Notes under the pieces: model-generated | What the model was told of the DNA's origin: nothing | Seen by the model: only the letters and a program-made list of their open reading frames with translations | Database searches by the model: none | Made by a program: the position numbers and the translations under genes | Shown here: piece by piece, positions 1-8,005 of the stretch | Numbering within the stretch: position 1 is the first letter of the stretch | How the letters are laid out: the number at the start of each line of letters is the position of its first letter | Source: Cellulomonas chitinilytica | GTDB lineage: Bacteria > Actinomycetota > Actinomycetes > Actinomycetales > Cellulomonadaceae | Assembly (NCBI RefSeq): GCF_016862675.1 | Contig: NZ_BONK01000004.1 | Location: 248,001-312,000, forward strand | Direction of reading: 5' to 3' | Length of the DNA: 64,000 nucleotides

Positions 1-853
1 CGGGTGCGGGTCCGAGCACGGTCCGCACCCCGCCGCCGAGCCACCCGTTCAACGCGGCGTCGACCCCGTCCATGAGCGGCGTCGCCGCGACGGTGACGAG
101 CTCGAACAGCACCCACATCACCGCGAGCAGCGCGGGCAGCCCGACCCACGGCCGCAGGAGGACGGCGTCGACCCGGTCGGACCACGTGCGCACCGAGCGC
201 GGCGCCGCCCGGTCGAGCCCGGCGGCGGACATGACCTGCTGCACCCAGCCGAACAGCGCCTCCGCCTCGGCGAGCCGGTCCTCCGCCCCGTCGGGCAGCG
301 CGGGGCGGCGCAGCCGCCGGGGCCGGGCGACGGCCGCACGGACCGTGGCGGTGAGGTCGTCGACGCCGTCCCCGGTCCGCGGGTCGACGCCCACGACGGG
401 CACCCCCAGCGCGTCCGACAGGGCGACCGGGTCGACGACGATCCCGCGCGCCGCGGCGACGTCGCGCATCGTGAGCGCCACGACCGCCGGCACCCCGGTG
501 CTCGCGACCTGCCCGACGAGGTACAGCGACCGGGCGACGGCCGTCGCGTCGACCAGCACCACGGCCGCAGCCACGTCCGGCCCTCGCCCCGCCAGGGTGT
601 CCGCCGTGACGGCCTCGTCGGGCGACCGGGCGTGCAGCGAGTAGGCGCCCGGCAGGTCCAGGAGCGTCACCCCGGCGCCGCGCCACGTGCCCGACGCGAG
701 CTCGACGGTGGTGCCCGGGGCGTTCACGACCCGCTGGCGGGCGCCCGTGACGGAGTTGAACAAGGTCGACTTGCCGACGTTCGGGCTGCCGACGAGCGCG
801 ACCGTGACGAGCCCGGTGCCGACCAGCGGCTCGGTGGTGTCGTGACAGCTCAC
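1..853 (-). CDS. feoB: Ferrous iron transport protein B, N-terminal part (cut by window edge)
   Basis: FeoB is the membrane GTPase-permease that brings Fe2+ into the cell. The visible 284 residues start at a GTG that overlaps the feoA stop as GTGA, so the two are translationally coupled. The G1 loop is GSPNVGKST near residues 22-30 and the G3 motif is DLPGAYSL. The usual G4 motif (NxxD) reads TMRD here, so the guanine-contacting Asn appears replaced by Thr. A helical linker follows and the first membrane segment begins near residue 235. The frame is open to base 1, so the permease part lies outside the window. Identification is firm from the G-domain and the feoA context. Confidence 0.93.
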   Translation of the reverse strand, partial: MSCHDTTEPLVGTGLVTVALVGSPNVGKSTLFNSVTGARQRVVNAPGTTVELASGTWRGAGVTLLDLPGAYSLHARSPDEAVTADTLAGRGPDVAAAVVLVDATAVARSLYLVGQVASTGVPAVVALTMRDVAAARGIVVDPVALSDALGVPVVGVDPRTGDGVDDLTATVRAAVARPRRLRRPALPDGAEDRLAEAEALFGWVQQVMSAAGLDRAAPRSVRTWSDRVDAVLLRPWVGLPALLAVMWVLFELVTVAATPLMDGVDAALNGWLGGGVRTVLGPAP

Positions 854-1083
854 CGGCCGACCTCCACGCGCACCGAGGCGCACGTCGGCAGGTCGAGCGC
901 GAACCTCTCGGCACCGACCGCGACGACCCGTCCCGTCGCCCCGACGTCGTGCGTCACCTCGACGACCGCACCGGGGCGCAGGCCGAGCTCACGCAGCCGC
1001 AGACCGGCCGTCGCCGGCACGTCGACCGCGACGATCGTGGCGCGGGCACCGGGGTCGCACTGGGTGAGATCCACACCGCACAC
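850..1083 (-). CDS. feoA: Ferrous iron transport protein A (small SH3-like protein)
   Basis: A 77-residue FeoA protein, the usual length for the family. FeoA is a cytoplasmic SH3-like domain that assists FeoB-mediated Fe2+ uptake. The sequence has the family pattern: a central LRLRELGLRPGAVVEV segment and a beta-rich C-terminus ending in RVEVGR. The GTG start at 1083 has no clear Shine-Dalgarno; a second GTG at 1074 is possible. The stop overlaps the feoB start by four bases. A 7-5-7 inverted repeat resembling an iron-regulator box sits 7 bases upstream, so iron repression is likely. Confidence 0.92.
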   Translation of the reverse strand: MCGVDLTQCDPGARATIVAVDVPATAGLRLRELGLRPGAVVEVTHDVGATGRVVAVGAERFALDLPTCASVRVEVGR

Positions 1084-1090
1084 GGTGCTG

Positions 1091-1109
1091 TGAGGTGTGC
1101 CTCACCTCA
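1091..1109. promoter_or_regulatory. Candidate DtxR/IdeR iron box upstream of feoA
   Basis: A perfect inverted repeat TGAGGTG-TGCCT-CACCTCA of 19 bases. It agrees with the known 19-base DtxR/IdeR consensus (TTAGGTTAGGCTAACCTAA) at 13 positions, including the GGT and ACC cores. It lies immediately upstream of feoA and could block its promoter when iron is plentiful. It could in principle also act on the divergent gene that starts near 1215. Confidence 0.65.
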
Positions 1110-1214
1110 TGGGACGTAGGTCCCAGGGCACCGTGCGGCGGGCGCATCCGACTGAATCAGCAGCGCAGGGTTGAAGTGCGGGCCCCGGCGGCCCGATGCT
1201 GCGTCGTGCCCGTT

Positions 1215-2522
1215 GTGCCCGACGACCTGCCGCGCTCGCCCTCCGGTCGCGTCCCCCGGTGGGTCGTCGACGAGGCGTCGGGCCGCGTCGTGCAGCAGTT
1301 CGGGCCCGCCGAGCCGTTCCGGCCGGCCGGCGGATCCGGGCCGGACGAGTTCGGGCAGGTGTGGACGCCGGCCGTCCCGGCACGGCGCCGTGGGTCGCGG
1401 CCCGTCGTGCCGGTGCTGGCGCTCGTCCTCCTCGTGGGCTTCGGGTGCACGTGGTGGCTGACCGACGGCTTGTCCCGGGCGCCCGCCGGTGTCGTGGACG
1501 CCGCCGAGTCCGTCTTCGGCGTCCAGCTCTCCCCCGGGCTGCGGCCGGTGCCGCCCCCGACCGCGGAGGTCGTCGCGCTCGCGGGCGAGGCCCACCTGAC
1601 GGACGAGGGACGTGAGCTGCTCTACGGCGCCCGCCCCGAGCTCCTCGGTGCCGCGGCGTTCGCGGGCCGGTGCGACGACGGGCACGCCGCCGGGGCCGTG
1701 GCCCACGACGGTGCGGTGGGCTGCTACAAGCCGGGGGACGAGTCGATCGTCGTGTACGTCCCCGCCGACGCCCGGCTGCACGGGTTCGTCGTCGAGACCG
1801 TCGCCCACGAGACGCTGCACGCCGCGTGGAACCGGCTGAGCCCCGCGGACCAGATGGTCGTGACGCCGCTGCTCGAGGCGGAGGTCGCCGCGCTGGCCCC
1901 CGACGACCCGATGCGGGCGCAGATCGACGGCTCGGTCGGCACCCATCTGGAGTCCCGGCCCACCGAGCTGTTCGCGTACGTCGGCACGCAGCTGTGGCGC
2001 GACGGGGGTCTCGCGCCCGCGCTGGAGGCCGTGTACGCGCGGTTCGTGGTCGACCGGGCTGCGCTCGTCGCCGTGCACACCGGGTTCCTCTCGCAGCTCG
2101 ACACGATGCGCACCGACATCGAGGCGGCGTACCGCACCCTCGTCGACAGCGAGCAGGCGAACGCGCTGAGCCGGGCGCAGTACGACGCGGACGCCGCCGC
2201 CGTCGCCGACTACCGCGCGGAGTACCAGGCCAAGGCCGCGGAGGTCGCGGCCATGCCGGAGGAGCGCCGGGCCCGGCTGCGCCTGTCGTGGCGGTGGTGG
2301 GACGGCACGGACCTGCCGATGGCGCCCGCCGAGCAGACCCTCGCCACGGCGGCGGACCTGCTCGCCCGGGACGACGCCGAGCTGCCCGCCCGCGAGGCTG
2401 CGGTCGGGGCCGCGGAGGCTGCCGCTGCGGCGGAGCGCGCACGCCTCGACGGGCTCACCGCCGACTTCGACACCCTGCAGGCACAGCTCGACCCGACAGG
2501 CTCGCAGCCCTCGTCGTCCTGA
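1215..2522 (+). CDS. Membrane-anchored protein with HExxH motif (putative metalloprotease-like)
   Basis: About 435 residues; I do not recognise a named gene. The N-terminus is polar and proline-rich, followed by one membrane segment around residues 63-84 (VPVLALVLLVGFG). An extracytoplasmic region then carries AHETLHAAW, an HExxH zinc-binding motif with H198, E199 and H202. A later ESRPTELFAY stretch could supply a third ligand. The last 130 residues are Ala/Glu/Arg-rich and probably coiled coil. In-frame GTG codons at 1206 and 1215 are both plausible starts and neither has a good ribosome site. A zinc-peptidase function is inference from the motif alone. Confidence 0.7.
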   Translation: MPDDLPRSPSGRVPRWVVDEASGRVVQQFGPAEPFRPAGGSGPDEFGQVWTPAVPARRRGSRPVVPVLALVLLVGFGCTWWLTDGLSRAPAGVVDAAESVFGVQLSPGLRPVPPPTAEVVALAGEAHLTDEGRELLYGARPELLGAAAFAGRCDDGHAAGAVAHDGAVGCYKPGDESIVVYVPADARLHGFVVETVAHETLHAAWNRLSPADQMVVTPLLEAEVAALAPDDPMRAQIDGSVGTHLESRPTELFAYVGTQLWRDGGLAPALEAVYARFVVDRAALVAVHTGFLSQLDTMRTDIEAAYRTLVDSEQANALSRAQYDADAAAVADYRAEYQAKAAEVAAMPEERRARLRLSWRWWDGTDLPMAPAEQTLATAADLLARDDAELPAREAAVGAAEAAAAAERARLDGLTADFDTLQAQLDPTGSQPSSS

Positions 2523-2525
2523 CCC

Positions 2526-3545
2526 TCACCGTTGTTCACCTGGTGAGCCCCCGGGTCCAGCGGCGTATGACTGGTCGCGTTCCGCCCGTGCGGCCTCGTC
2601 GCGTGCCTTCGCTTCTGCCGCCTCACGTTTGGCGGTTGCGGCGTCGGCGACTGATTGGTCGCGTTCCGCCCGTGCGGCCTCGGCGCGTGCCCTCGCTCCC
2701 TCCGCCTCCTTCTCGGCCGCCTTCAGGCGTCTCTCAGCGGACCTCGTGGCCTCTCGGACCTTGGCCTCCTGCTCCGCCAGGTCGGCGTCCGCCACCCTCC
2801 GCTTGGCGACGCTGCGCCCGTCCATCGCCAGCCCCTCGTCCTTGTCCCGGGCGCGACGCCGCTCCTCCTCGTCGTCGAGGTCCTCGACGGAGGTGGGTGG
2901 TTCGCCGGTCCGCGGGACCGTCTTGACGCCGAGGTAGCCGGCCATGCTGATCGCCAGGAGCGCGAGGAAGGTGGTGTTCAGGTCAGGGAGCGTCGAGATG
3001 TCAGAGGGGTTCTCGATCGGGACCGGGTCGCGGCCCATGAACGCGTGGATCGTCGTGAGCACGTACGCGCCGCCGAGCAGGATCGTCACGATCAGCGCCT
3101 GGAACTTCCCCACGTCGATCGTCTGGTCCGCGACGGCGCCCTCCTCGACAAGGAGGATCTGTGCGACTTCGGCGCTCCCTGGTGCGGCCGCCGCGGCCTG
3201 CCGAGAGCGGCGCCTGCCCTTGTACGTCTTCACGGCGGAGGAGGCGACCGTGGTTCCGACCGAGATCCCGAGCAGCCCCAGCACCGACTCCGGGATGGAG
3301 AACCCCAGCACCTCGATGCCCGCGCCGGTTCCGGGGTCGAACGTGAAGCGTCCGACGACCACGCCGCACACCAGCGAGAGCACGATGATCGTCCACCACA
3401 CCAGCTGGAACCTGGAGAGCGAGACGCGTCCGCGTCCGTCGATGAGGATTCCGTACCAACGGGTCTTGATGACGATGCCCACCCAGGCGGCGAGGGTTAC
3501 CATCGCCGCGGCCGACAGTCCCCACGCCCACCACACCGTGGTCAT
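2526..3545 (-). CDS. Multi-pass membrane protein with coiled-coil C-terminal tail
   Basis: 339 residues with no recognised function. Hydrophobic segments lie near residues 4-26, 47-66, 84-102, 150-170 and 190-210. The stretch between the first two contains RWYGILIDGRGR and SLSRFQLVWW. From about residue 225 onward the protein is highly charged (Arg/Glu/Ala/Lys) and predicted coiled coil. It holds two copies of AARAERDQS spaced 28 residues apart. The ATG has a purine-rich GAGG upstream. A -35 TTGACA-type promoter lies about 100 bases upstream. Base composition is slightly less GC-rich than the neighbours. Confidence 0.72.
   Translation of the reverse strand: MTTVWWAWGLSAAAMVTLAAWVGIVIKTRWYGILIDGRGRVSLSRFQLVWWTIIVLSLVCGVVVGRFTFDPGTGAGIEVLGFSIPESVLGLLGISVGTTVASSAVKTYKGRRRSRQAAAAAPGSAEVAQILLVEEGAVADQTIDVGKFQALIVTILLGGAYVLTTIHAFMGRDPVPIENPSDISTLPDLNTTFLALLAISMAGYLGVKTVPRTGEPPTSVEDLDDEEERRRARDKDEGLAMDGRSVAKRRVADADLAEQEAKVREATRSAERRLKAAEKEAEGARARAEAARAERDQSVADAATAKREAAEAKARDEAARAERDQSYAAGPGGSPGEQR
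2572..2681. repeat. Two 26-base direct copies inside the coiled-coil coding region
   Basis: The 26 bases at 2572-2597 recur exactly at 2656-2681, a period of 84 bases (28 codons). The copies encode the repeated ARAERDQS segment of the coiled-coil tail, so this is an in-frame internal duplication. Confidence 0.85.
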
Positions 3546-3640
3546 CAGAGTCGCACCTCGACAACGGAGACGCCGGCAGCCGGCACCGCCGCCGAGCTCG
3601 AGATCGCCACTTCGCCCCCCTACCCGCGGCTACGTTTGGG

Positions 3641-3670
3641 AGTTTTGTCCGGTTCGCGCAAGGCTGTCAA
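3641..3670 (-). promoter_or_regulatory. Putative promoter for the 2526-3545 membrane protein
   Basis: On the minus strand a perfect -35 TTGACA (3670-3665) is followed after 18 bases by AAAACT (3646-3641), a weak -10. It points toward the gene starting at 3545. No other gene is seen between 3546 and 3751. Confidence 0.4.
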
Positions 3671-3751
3671 GGCGCCGCTGCTGCCACGACCGCTTGACAC
3701 CGCTGTCGGCGGCACGCCCATCAGCACGCTCGAGGACCTCCCTGGACGCAC

Positions 3752-4420
3752 CTAGGCGATCCAGACCACGATCCCCGTGAGGCCGTGCAGGACGGCGGCG
3801 ACCCCGGCCCGGACCGCGGTGCCGCACCGGTCCGCCGTGAACGACGCCGGGTCGTACGTCGACGACGCCCCGAGCCCCTCGCCGCGGAACGACGCACCGG
3901 ACCAGTCGACGGCCGTGACGTTCGCGGTGGGTTCGGCGACCTCCGCGCCGACCACGAGGAACTGCTGGTCGAGGTGGCTCGCGGTCACGGTGGCGAGCGG
4001 GTCGACGAGGTCGTTCCCGGCGCTCACGACGAGGTCCGGGTGCATCGCCGTCGCCGCCACGATGCCGCCGACCAGGTCGTCGTCCGCGACGACGGTCCGC
4101 AGGTCGACGTCCTCGTCGTCGGCCCACTGCCGCACGGCGCTGACCAGGGCTTTCGTCGGCCGGTCGTCGCCGGCGACCAGCAGCACCACGCGGTAGCCGG
4201 GCGACGGGCGCACGCCGTCCCACGAACCGGGCTGCGGGACGATCGTCGCCTCCGGGCTCGGCGTGGCCGACGGCTCGACGAACCCGGCGCCGAGGACGCC
4301 GATCGGCGTGGGAGCGGTGCGCGGGCCCGACCAGCCGTCCCCGCCTGCGCAGCCGGCGAGCATGCCAGCGCCCAGGACGGTGGCCGCCAGGACGGTCACG
4401 AGCCGACGACGGTGGTGCAC
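3752..4420 (-). CDS. Putative secreted lipoprotein
   Basis: 222 residues from a GTG at 4420 with GGAGG ten bases upstream. The N-terminus is a lipoprotein signal peptide: Arg-rich start, hydrophobic core, lipobox LAGC with C24. The body has alternating hydrophobic strands such as YRVVLLVAGDD, PDLVVSAGND and QFLVVGAEVAE. This resembles the Rossmann-like fold of periplasmic binding proteins of the BMP type, but it is shorter than those (usually over 300). It is divergently transcribed from the HupE-like gene with 178 bases between. Ligand and role are unknown. Confidence 0.75.
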   Translation of the reverse strand: MHHRRRLVTVLAATVLGAGMLAGCAGGDGWSGPRTAPTPIGVLGAGFVEPSATPSPEATIVPQPGSWDGVRPSPGYRVVLLVAGDDRPTKALVSAVRQWADDEDVDLRTVVADDDLVGGIVAATAMHPDLVVSAGNDLVDPLATVTASHLDQQFLVVGAEVAEPTANVTAVDWSGASFRGEGLGASSTYDPASFTADRCGTAVRAGVAAVLHGLTGIVVWIA

Positions 4421-4598
4421 GGGGATCCGTCCTCCGGGAGGAAGTGGGGGCGTGGGCCGGTCCTTCCTACCCCAGGTCACCGCCCGTTCGGACCCCTCGG
4501 AGGGGATCGGCGGTCGACGTTCCCGGGGTGTTCGTCGACGGTCCGCCCGCCGTTCATCCGGCGGGTGGAACGTGCGCTCGCCTACCGAACGGAGCACC

Positions 4599-5804
4599 AT
4601 GCCGCGCCGCCCTGCGCTCGTCCTCGGCTGCCTCGCCGCCGCCCTCGTCACGGCCGTGCTCGGCGCGGCCCCCGCCGCGGCGCACGGGTTCAGCTCGACC
4701 GTGTACACGGACGTCACCGCGGCCGGGCAGGGGCACGTGCGCACCGCGCTGGAGCTGGAGTACGACCTGCTCGTCGTCTCCGCGGCCGACGCCGCGGGCG
4801 ACGACGCGCTGTTCCAGGACGGCACCGCGGCGTTCGAGGACGGCGACCCGACCGCCCAGGCGGACGCCCTCGAGGCGCACGCCGACGCCGTCCTGGCCTA
4901 CGTCGCGGACCGGTTCACGGTGTCGTCGGCGGACGAGCCGTGCACGCCCGCGGTCGACGGCGACGTCCGGATGACGCAGCGTGAGGGCGTCCCGCACGCC
5001 GTCCTCGTGCTCGACCACGCGTGCGCCGCCTCGGACGGCACCCACGAGATCAGCAGCGGCCTGTTCCCCGACGCCGAGGGCTTCGTCCGCGACACCACGA
5101 CGATCGTGACGTACTCGCTCGACGCCCGGCACGGCAGCGCCGCCCTCGACGCGGAGCACCCGCAGTTCTCGACCGCGCAGACGTGGACGGAGCGCTTCGC
5201 GACGTTCTTCCGGCTCGGCGCCGAGCACCTGCTGACCGGCCTCGACCACATCCTGTTCCTGCTCGCCGTCATCGCCGGGTCGCGGCGGCTGCGGGAGATC
5301 GTGCTGGCCGCCACGACCTTCACGGTGGCGCACTCGGTGACGTTCATGCTGGCGGCGGCCGGGCTCGTCGCCGTGCCCGCGGCGGTCGTCGAGCCCGTCA
5401 TCGCGCTGTCCATCGCGGTGGTCGCCGGGTGGCACCTGTGGCAGATCCGGTGGGGCGGCGACCGGGCGACCGAGCTGGACGTGCCGGGCGGCCACCTCAG
5501 CCTCGACCGGGCCGGGTGGGCGCGCCTCGCGGTCGTGTTCGCGTTCGGGCTGGTCCACGGGCTCGGGTTCGCCGGGGCGCTCGGGATCGACGAGGCGTTC
5601 TCCTGGACCCTCCTGTGGTCGCTGCTCGTGTTCAACGTCGGCATCGAGACCGTGCAGCTCGCGATCATCGCCGTCGTCTTCCCCGTGCTGGTGCTCGTAC
5701 GCCGGCGCTCGCCGCAGCTCGGCCTGTGGGCCACGGGGTCGATCGCCGCCCTCGTCTCGGGGATGGGCCTGATCTGGTTCCTGCAACGCGTGACCGGCGG
5801 CTGA
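4599..5804 (+). CDS. HupE/UreJ-family membrane protein with extracytoplasmic domain
   Basis: 401 residues. A signal peptide ending near AAAHGF is followed by about 170 residues of extracytoplasmic domain. The C-terminal half has six or seven membrane segments with the HupE/UreJ_2 signature GLDHILFLLA (H217). Further conserved His residues are in VAHSVTFML and VHGLGFAGAL. HupE/UreJ proteins are linked to nickel or cobalt uptake for hydrogenase and urease, but this longer type is widespread without those enzymes and none are seen here. The ATG is preceded by GGAG. Family assignment is good; substrate is unknown. Confidence 0.8.
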   Translation: MPRRPALVLGCLAAALVTAVLGAAPAAAHGFSSTVYTDVTAAGQGHVRTALELEYDLLVVSAADAAGDDALFQDGTAAFEDGDPTAQADALEAHADAVLAYVADRFTVSSADEPCTPAVDGDVRMTQREGVPHAVLVLDHACAASDGTHEISSGLFPDAEGFVRDTTTIVTYSLDARHGSAALDAEHPQFSTAQTWTERFATFFRLGAEHLLTGLDHILFLLAVIAGSRRLREIVLAATTFTVAHSVTFMLAAAGLVAVPAAVVEPVIALSIAVVAGWHLWQIRWGGDRATELDVPGGHLSLDRAGWARLAVVFAFGLVHGLGFAGALGIDEAFSWTLLWSLLVFNVGIETVQLAIIAVVFPVLVLVRRRSPQLGLWATGSIAALVSGMGLIWFLQRVTGG

Positions 5805-5925
5805 CCAGGTGTTCTGCTCCGGGCAAGCGTCCGGTCCGTCCGTGTTCGCCGGGGGTTCACCGGGGACCGGGAGGGTGACGCCGCCCCACCTCATTCCCCT
5901 GGGATACGAAGAGAACGGACGACGC

Positions 5926-7923
5926 ATGTCTTTCTCCACCGCGACACCGGGACAGGCCCCGGTCCGGCGCACCTCGCGCCACCGGGTGTCCGTACGGCTC
6001 GCTGCCCTCACCCTCGGCCTGAGCGTCGCCCTCGGCGGCGTGTGCGCCGCCCCGGCGCTGGCCGACGCCCCCACCGCCCTCACCGGCATCGTCCTCGGCG
6101 TCGGCGCCGACGAGTCCCAGCGCATCGTCACCTGGTACTCCTCGACCGACACCGCGCAGCAGGTCCAGGTCGCCCCGGCGCCCGCCGTCGTCAACGGGGT
6201 CTTCCCGGCCGACGCGCTGACGTTCTCGGCCGTCGGCTCCGCGAACATCGCGACGAGCGGCGGGTTCAACCGCCACGCGACGCTGTCCGGCCTGGCGGAG
6301 AGCACCGCCTACACGTACCGGGTCGGCGCGGAGGGGTCGTGGTCGCCCGCGTACACCTTCAAGACGCAGTCGTTCGAGGGGGACTACGACTTCCTGTTCT
6401 TCGGCGACCCGCAGATCGGCTCGTCGGGCAACACCGCGAAGGACCAGGCCGGCTGGACGGACACGCTCGACGTGGCGCTCGCGGCCAACCCGGACGCGGA
6501 GCTGCTCGTCTCGGGCGGCGACCAGGTCGAGACCGCCAACACCGAGTCGCAGTGGGACGCGTTCCTCGCGCCCGACAAGCTGCGCCAGTACCCGTGGGCC
6601 GCGACCATCGGCAACCACGACGTCGGCGGCAAGGCGTACGAGCAGCACCTGTTCACGCCGAACACGGACCGCTCGGCGCCGCTGTACGCGAACGGCCAGC
6701 CGACGTCGAACACGTCCGGCGGCGACTACTGGTACATCTACAAGGACGTGCTGTTCATCGACCTGAACAGCAACTCGTACGCGACGAGCCAGGGCGGCGG
6801 CGGCGACGCGGCGCACCTCGCGTACGTCACGGACGTCATCGACCAGCACGGTGACGAGGCGAAGTACAAGGTCCTCGTCTACCACCACGCGATCTACTCG
6901 CCGGCCGACCACGCGAAGGACGGCGACAACAAGGTCCGCCGCGTCGACTTCCCGACGACGTTCTCGAACCTCGGCGTCGACCTGGTGCTCCAGGGCCACG
7001 ACCACAGCTACTCGCGCAGCTACCTCATCAAGAACAGCGCGAAGGCGGACCCGGCCGAGCAGCCCGGCCAGGCCGACGTGTACCCGGGCCCCGGCGGCGT
7101 GCTCTACGTGACGGCGAACTCGGCGTCCGGCTCGAAGTACTACGACCTCACGACGCCCGACAGCAGCGGCACGAGCGGTGCCGGCAACGGCGCGGACCCG
7201 CTGAACCCGAGCAGCTACTGGTACAACTCGGTCCAGAACCAGGAGCACGTCCGCACCTACGTGAAGGTCCAGGTGCGCGACGACCAGCTCGTCGTCGAGA
7301 ACGTCCGCAGCGGCTCGTGCGCGGCCCCGAACGCGGCCGTCGAGCTCGGCAAGGTCGCCTGGTGCGGCCCGGACAGCGGCGCCACGGCCGCCCAGCCGGT
7401 CGGCTCCCTCGTCGACAAGGTGACGGTGCACCAGTACCACGGTGCCGGTCAGGACATCCAGGTCGACGTCCCGGACGCAGCCCCGGGCGAGTTCGGCTGG
7501 ACGATCGACGGCCACAACGGCCTCGTCGACCTCGGCACGGCCGTCGAGCAGAACGGCTCGTTCGCGGCGACCGGGCAGATCAACCCGATCACCGTCTCGG
7601 ACACCCGCCGCTCGCGGGCGCCGTGGTCCATCTCGGCCTCGGTCGGGACGTTCCAGGACGGCACGAAGACGTTCTCCGGGAAGTACCTCGGCTGGACCCC
7701 GAAGGTCGTGCAGCCGGGTGCCGGCGCGCAGGCCGGGGCGGCCATCCAGTCCGGCTTCGTCGCCGGCGACGGCCTGTCGGTGTCGCGGAACCTCGGCTCC
7801 GCGACGCAGGGCCACGACAAGGGCGAGGCCAAGCTCGGCGCCGACCTGGACCTGCGGATCCCGGACGACGTCGCGAAGGGGAGCTACCGCGCGACCCTGA
7901 CGATCACCGCGCTGAGCAGCTGA
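5926..7923 (+). CDS. Secreted purple acid phosphatase-like metallophosphoesterase
   Basis: 665 residues with a long signal peptide ending around ALA-DAP. An N-terminal fibronectin-III-like domain (about 50-145) precedes a calcineurin-type phosphoesterase domain. All five metal motifs are present: GDPQ (D161), GGDQ (D199), GNHD (N230, H231), VYHHA, and GHDH (H358, H360). The remaining 200 residues form a beta-rich region resembling the bacterial surface modules often attached to such enzymes. It likely releases phosphate from organic esters outside the cell. Upstream GTG/ATG codons are ignored because the signal peptide fits the ATG at 5926. A strong hairpin follows the stop. Confidence 0.85.
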   Translation: MSFSTATPGQAPVRRTSRHRVSVRLAALTLGLSVALGGVCAAPALADAPTALTGIVLGVGADESQRIVTWYSSTDTAQQVQVAPAPAVVNGVFPADALTFSAVGSANIATSGGFNRHATLSGLAESTAYTYRVGAEGSWSPAYTFKTQSFEGDYDFLFFGDPQIGSSGNTAKDQAGWTDTLDVALAANPDAELLVSGGDQVETANTESQWDAFLAPDKLRQYPWAATIGNHDVGGKAYEQHLFTPNTDRSAPLYANGQPTSNTSGGDYWYIYKDVLFIDLNSNSYATSQGGGGDAAHLAYVTDVIDQHGDEAKYKVLVYHHAIYSPADHAKDGDNKVRRVDFPTTFSNLGVDLVLQGHDHSYSRSYLIKNSAKADPAEQPGQADVYPGPGGVLYVTANSASGSKYYDLTTPDSSGTSGAGNGADPLNPSSYWYNSVQNQEHVRTYVKVQVRDDQLVVENVRSGSCAAPNAAVELGKVAWCGPDSGATAAQPVGSLVDKVTVHQYHGAGQDIQVDVPDAAPGEFGWTIDGHNGLVDLGTAVEQNGSFAATGQINPITVSDTRRSRAPWSISASVGTFQDGTKTFSGKYLGWTPKVVQPGAGAQAGAAIQSGFVAGDGLSVSRNLGSATQGHDKGEAKLGADLDLRIPDDVAKGSYRATLTITALSS

Positions 7924-7936
7924 CCTGCTGATCCCC

Positions 7937-7971
7937 GGTGGGGTGGGTGCCGCGACGGCACCCACCCCACC
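7937..7971 (+). terminator. 15-bp perfect hairpin after the phosphatase gene
   Basis: GGTGGGGTGGGTGCC pairs perfectly with GGCACCCACCCCACC around a GCGAC loop. No U-tract follows, as is common in GC-rich actinobacteria. It sits 13 bases after the stop and probably ends or attenuates transcription before the next gene. Confidence 0.75.
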
Positions 7972-8005
7972 ACCCGTTCCCGTACCGACCCCGAGGACCA
8001 CCGTG

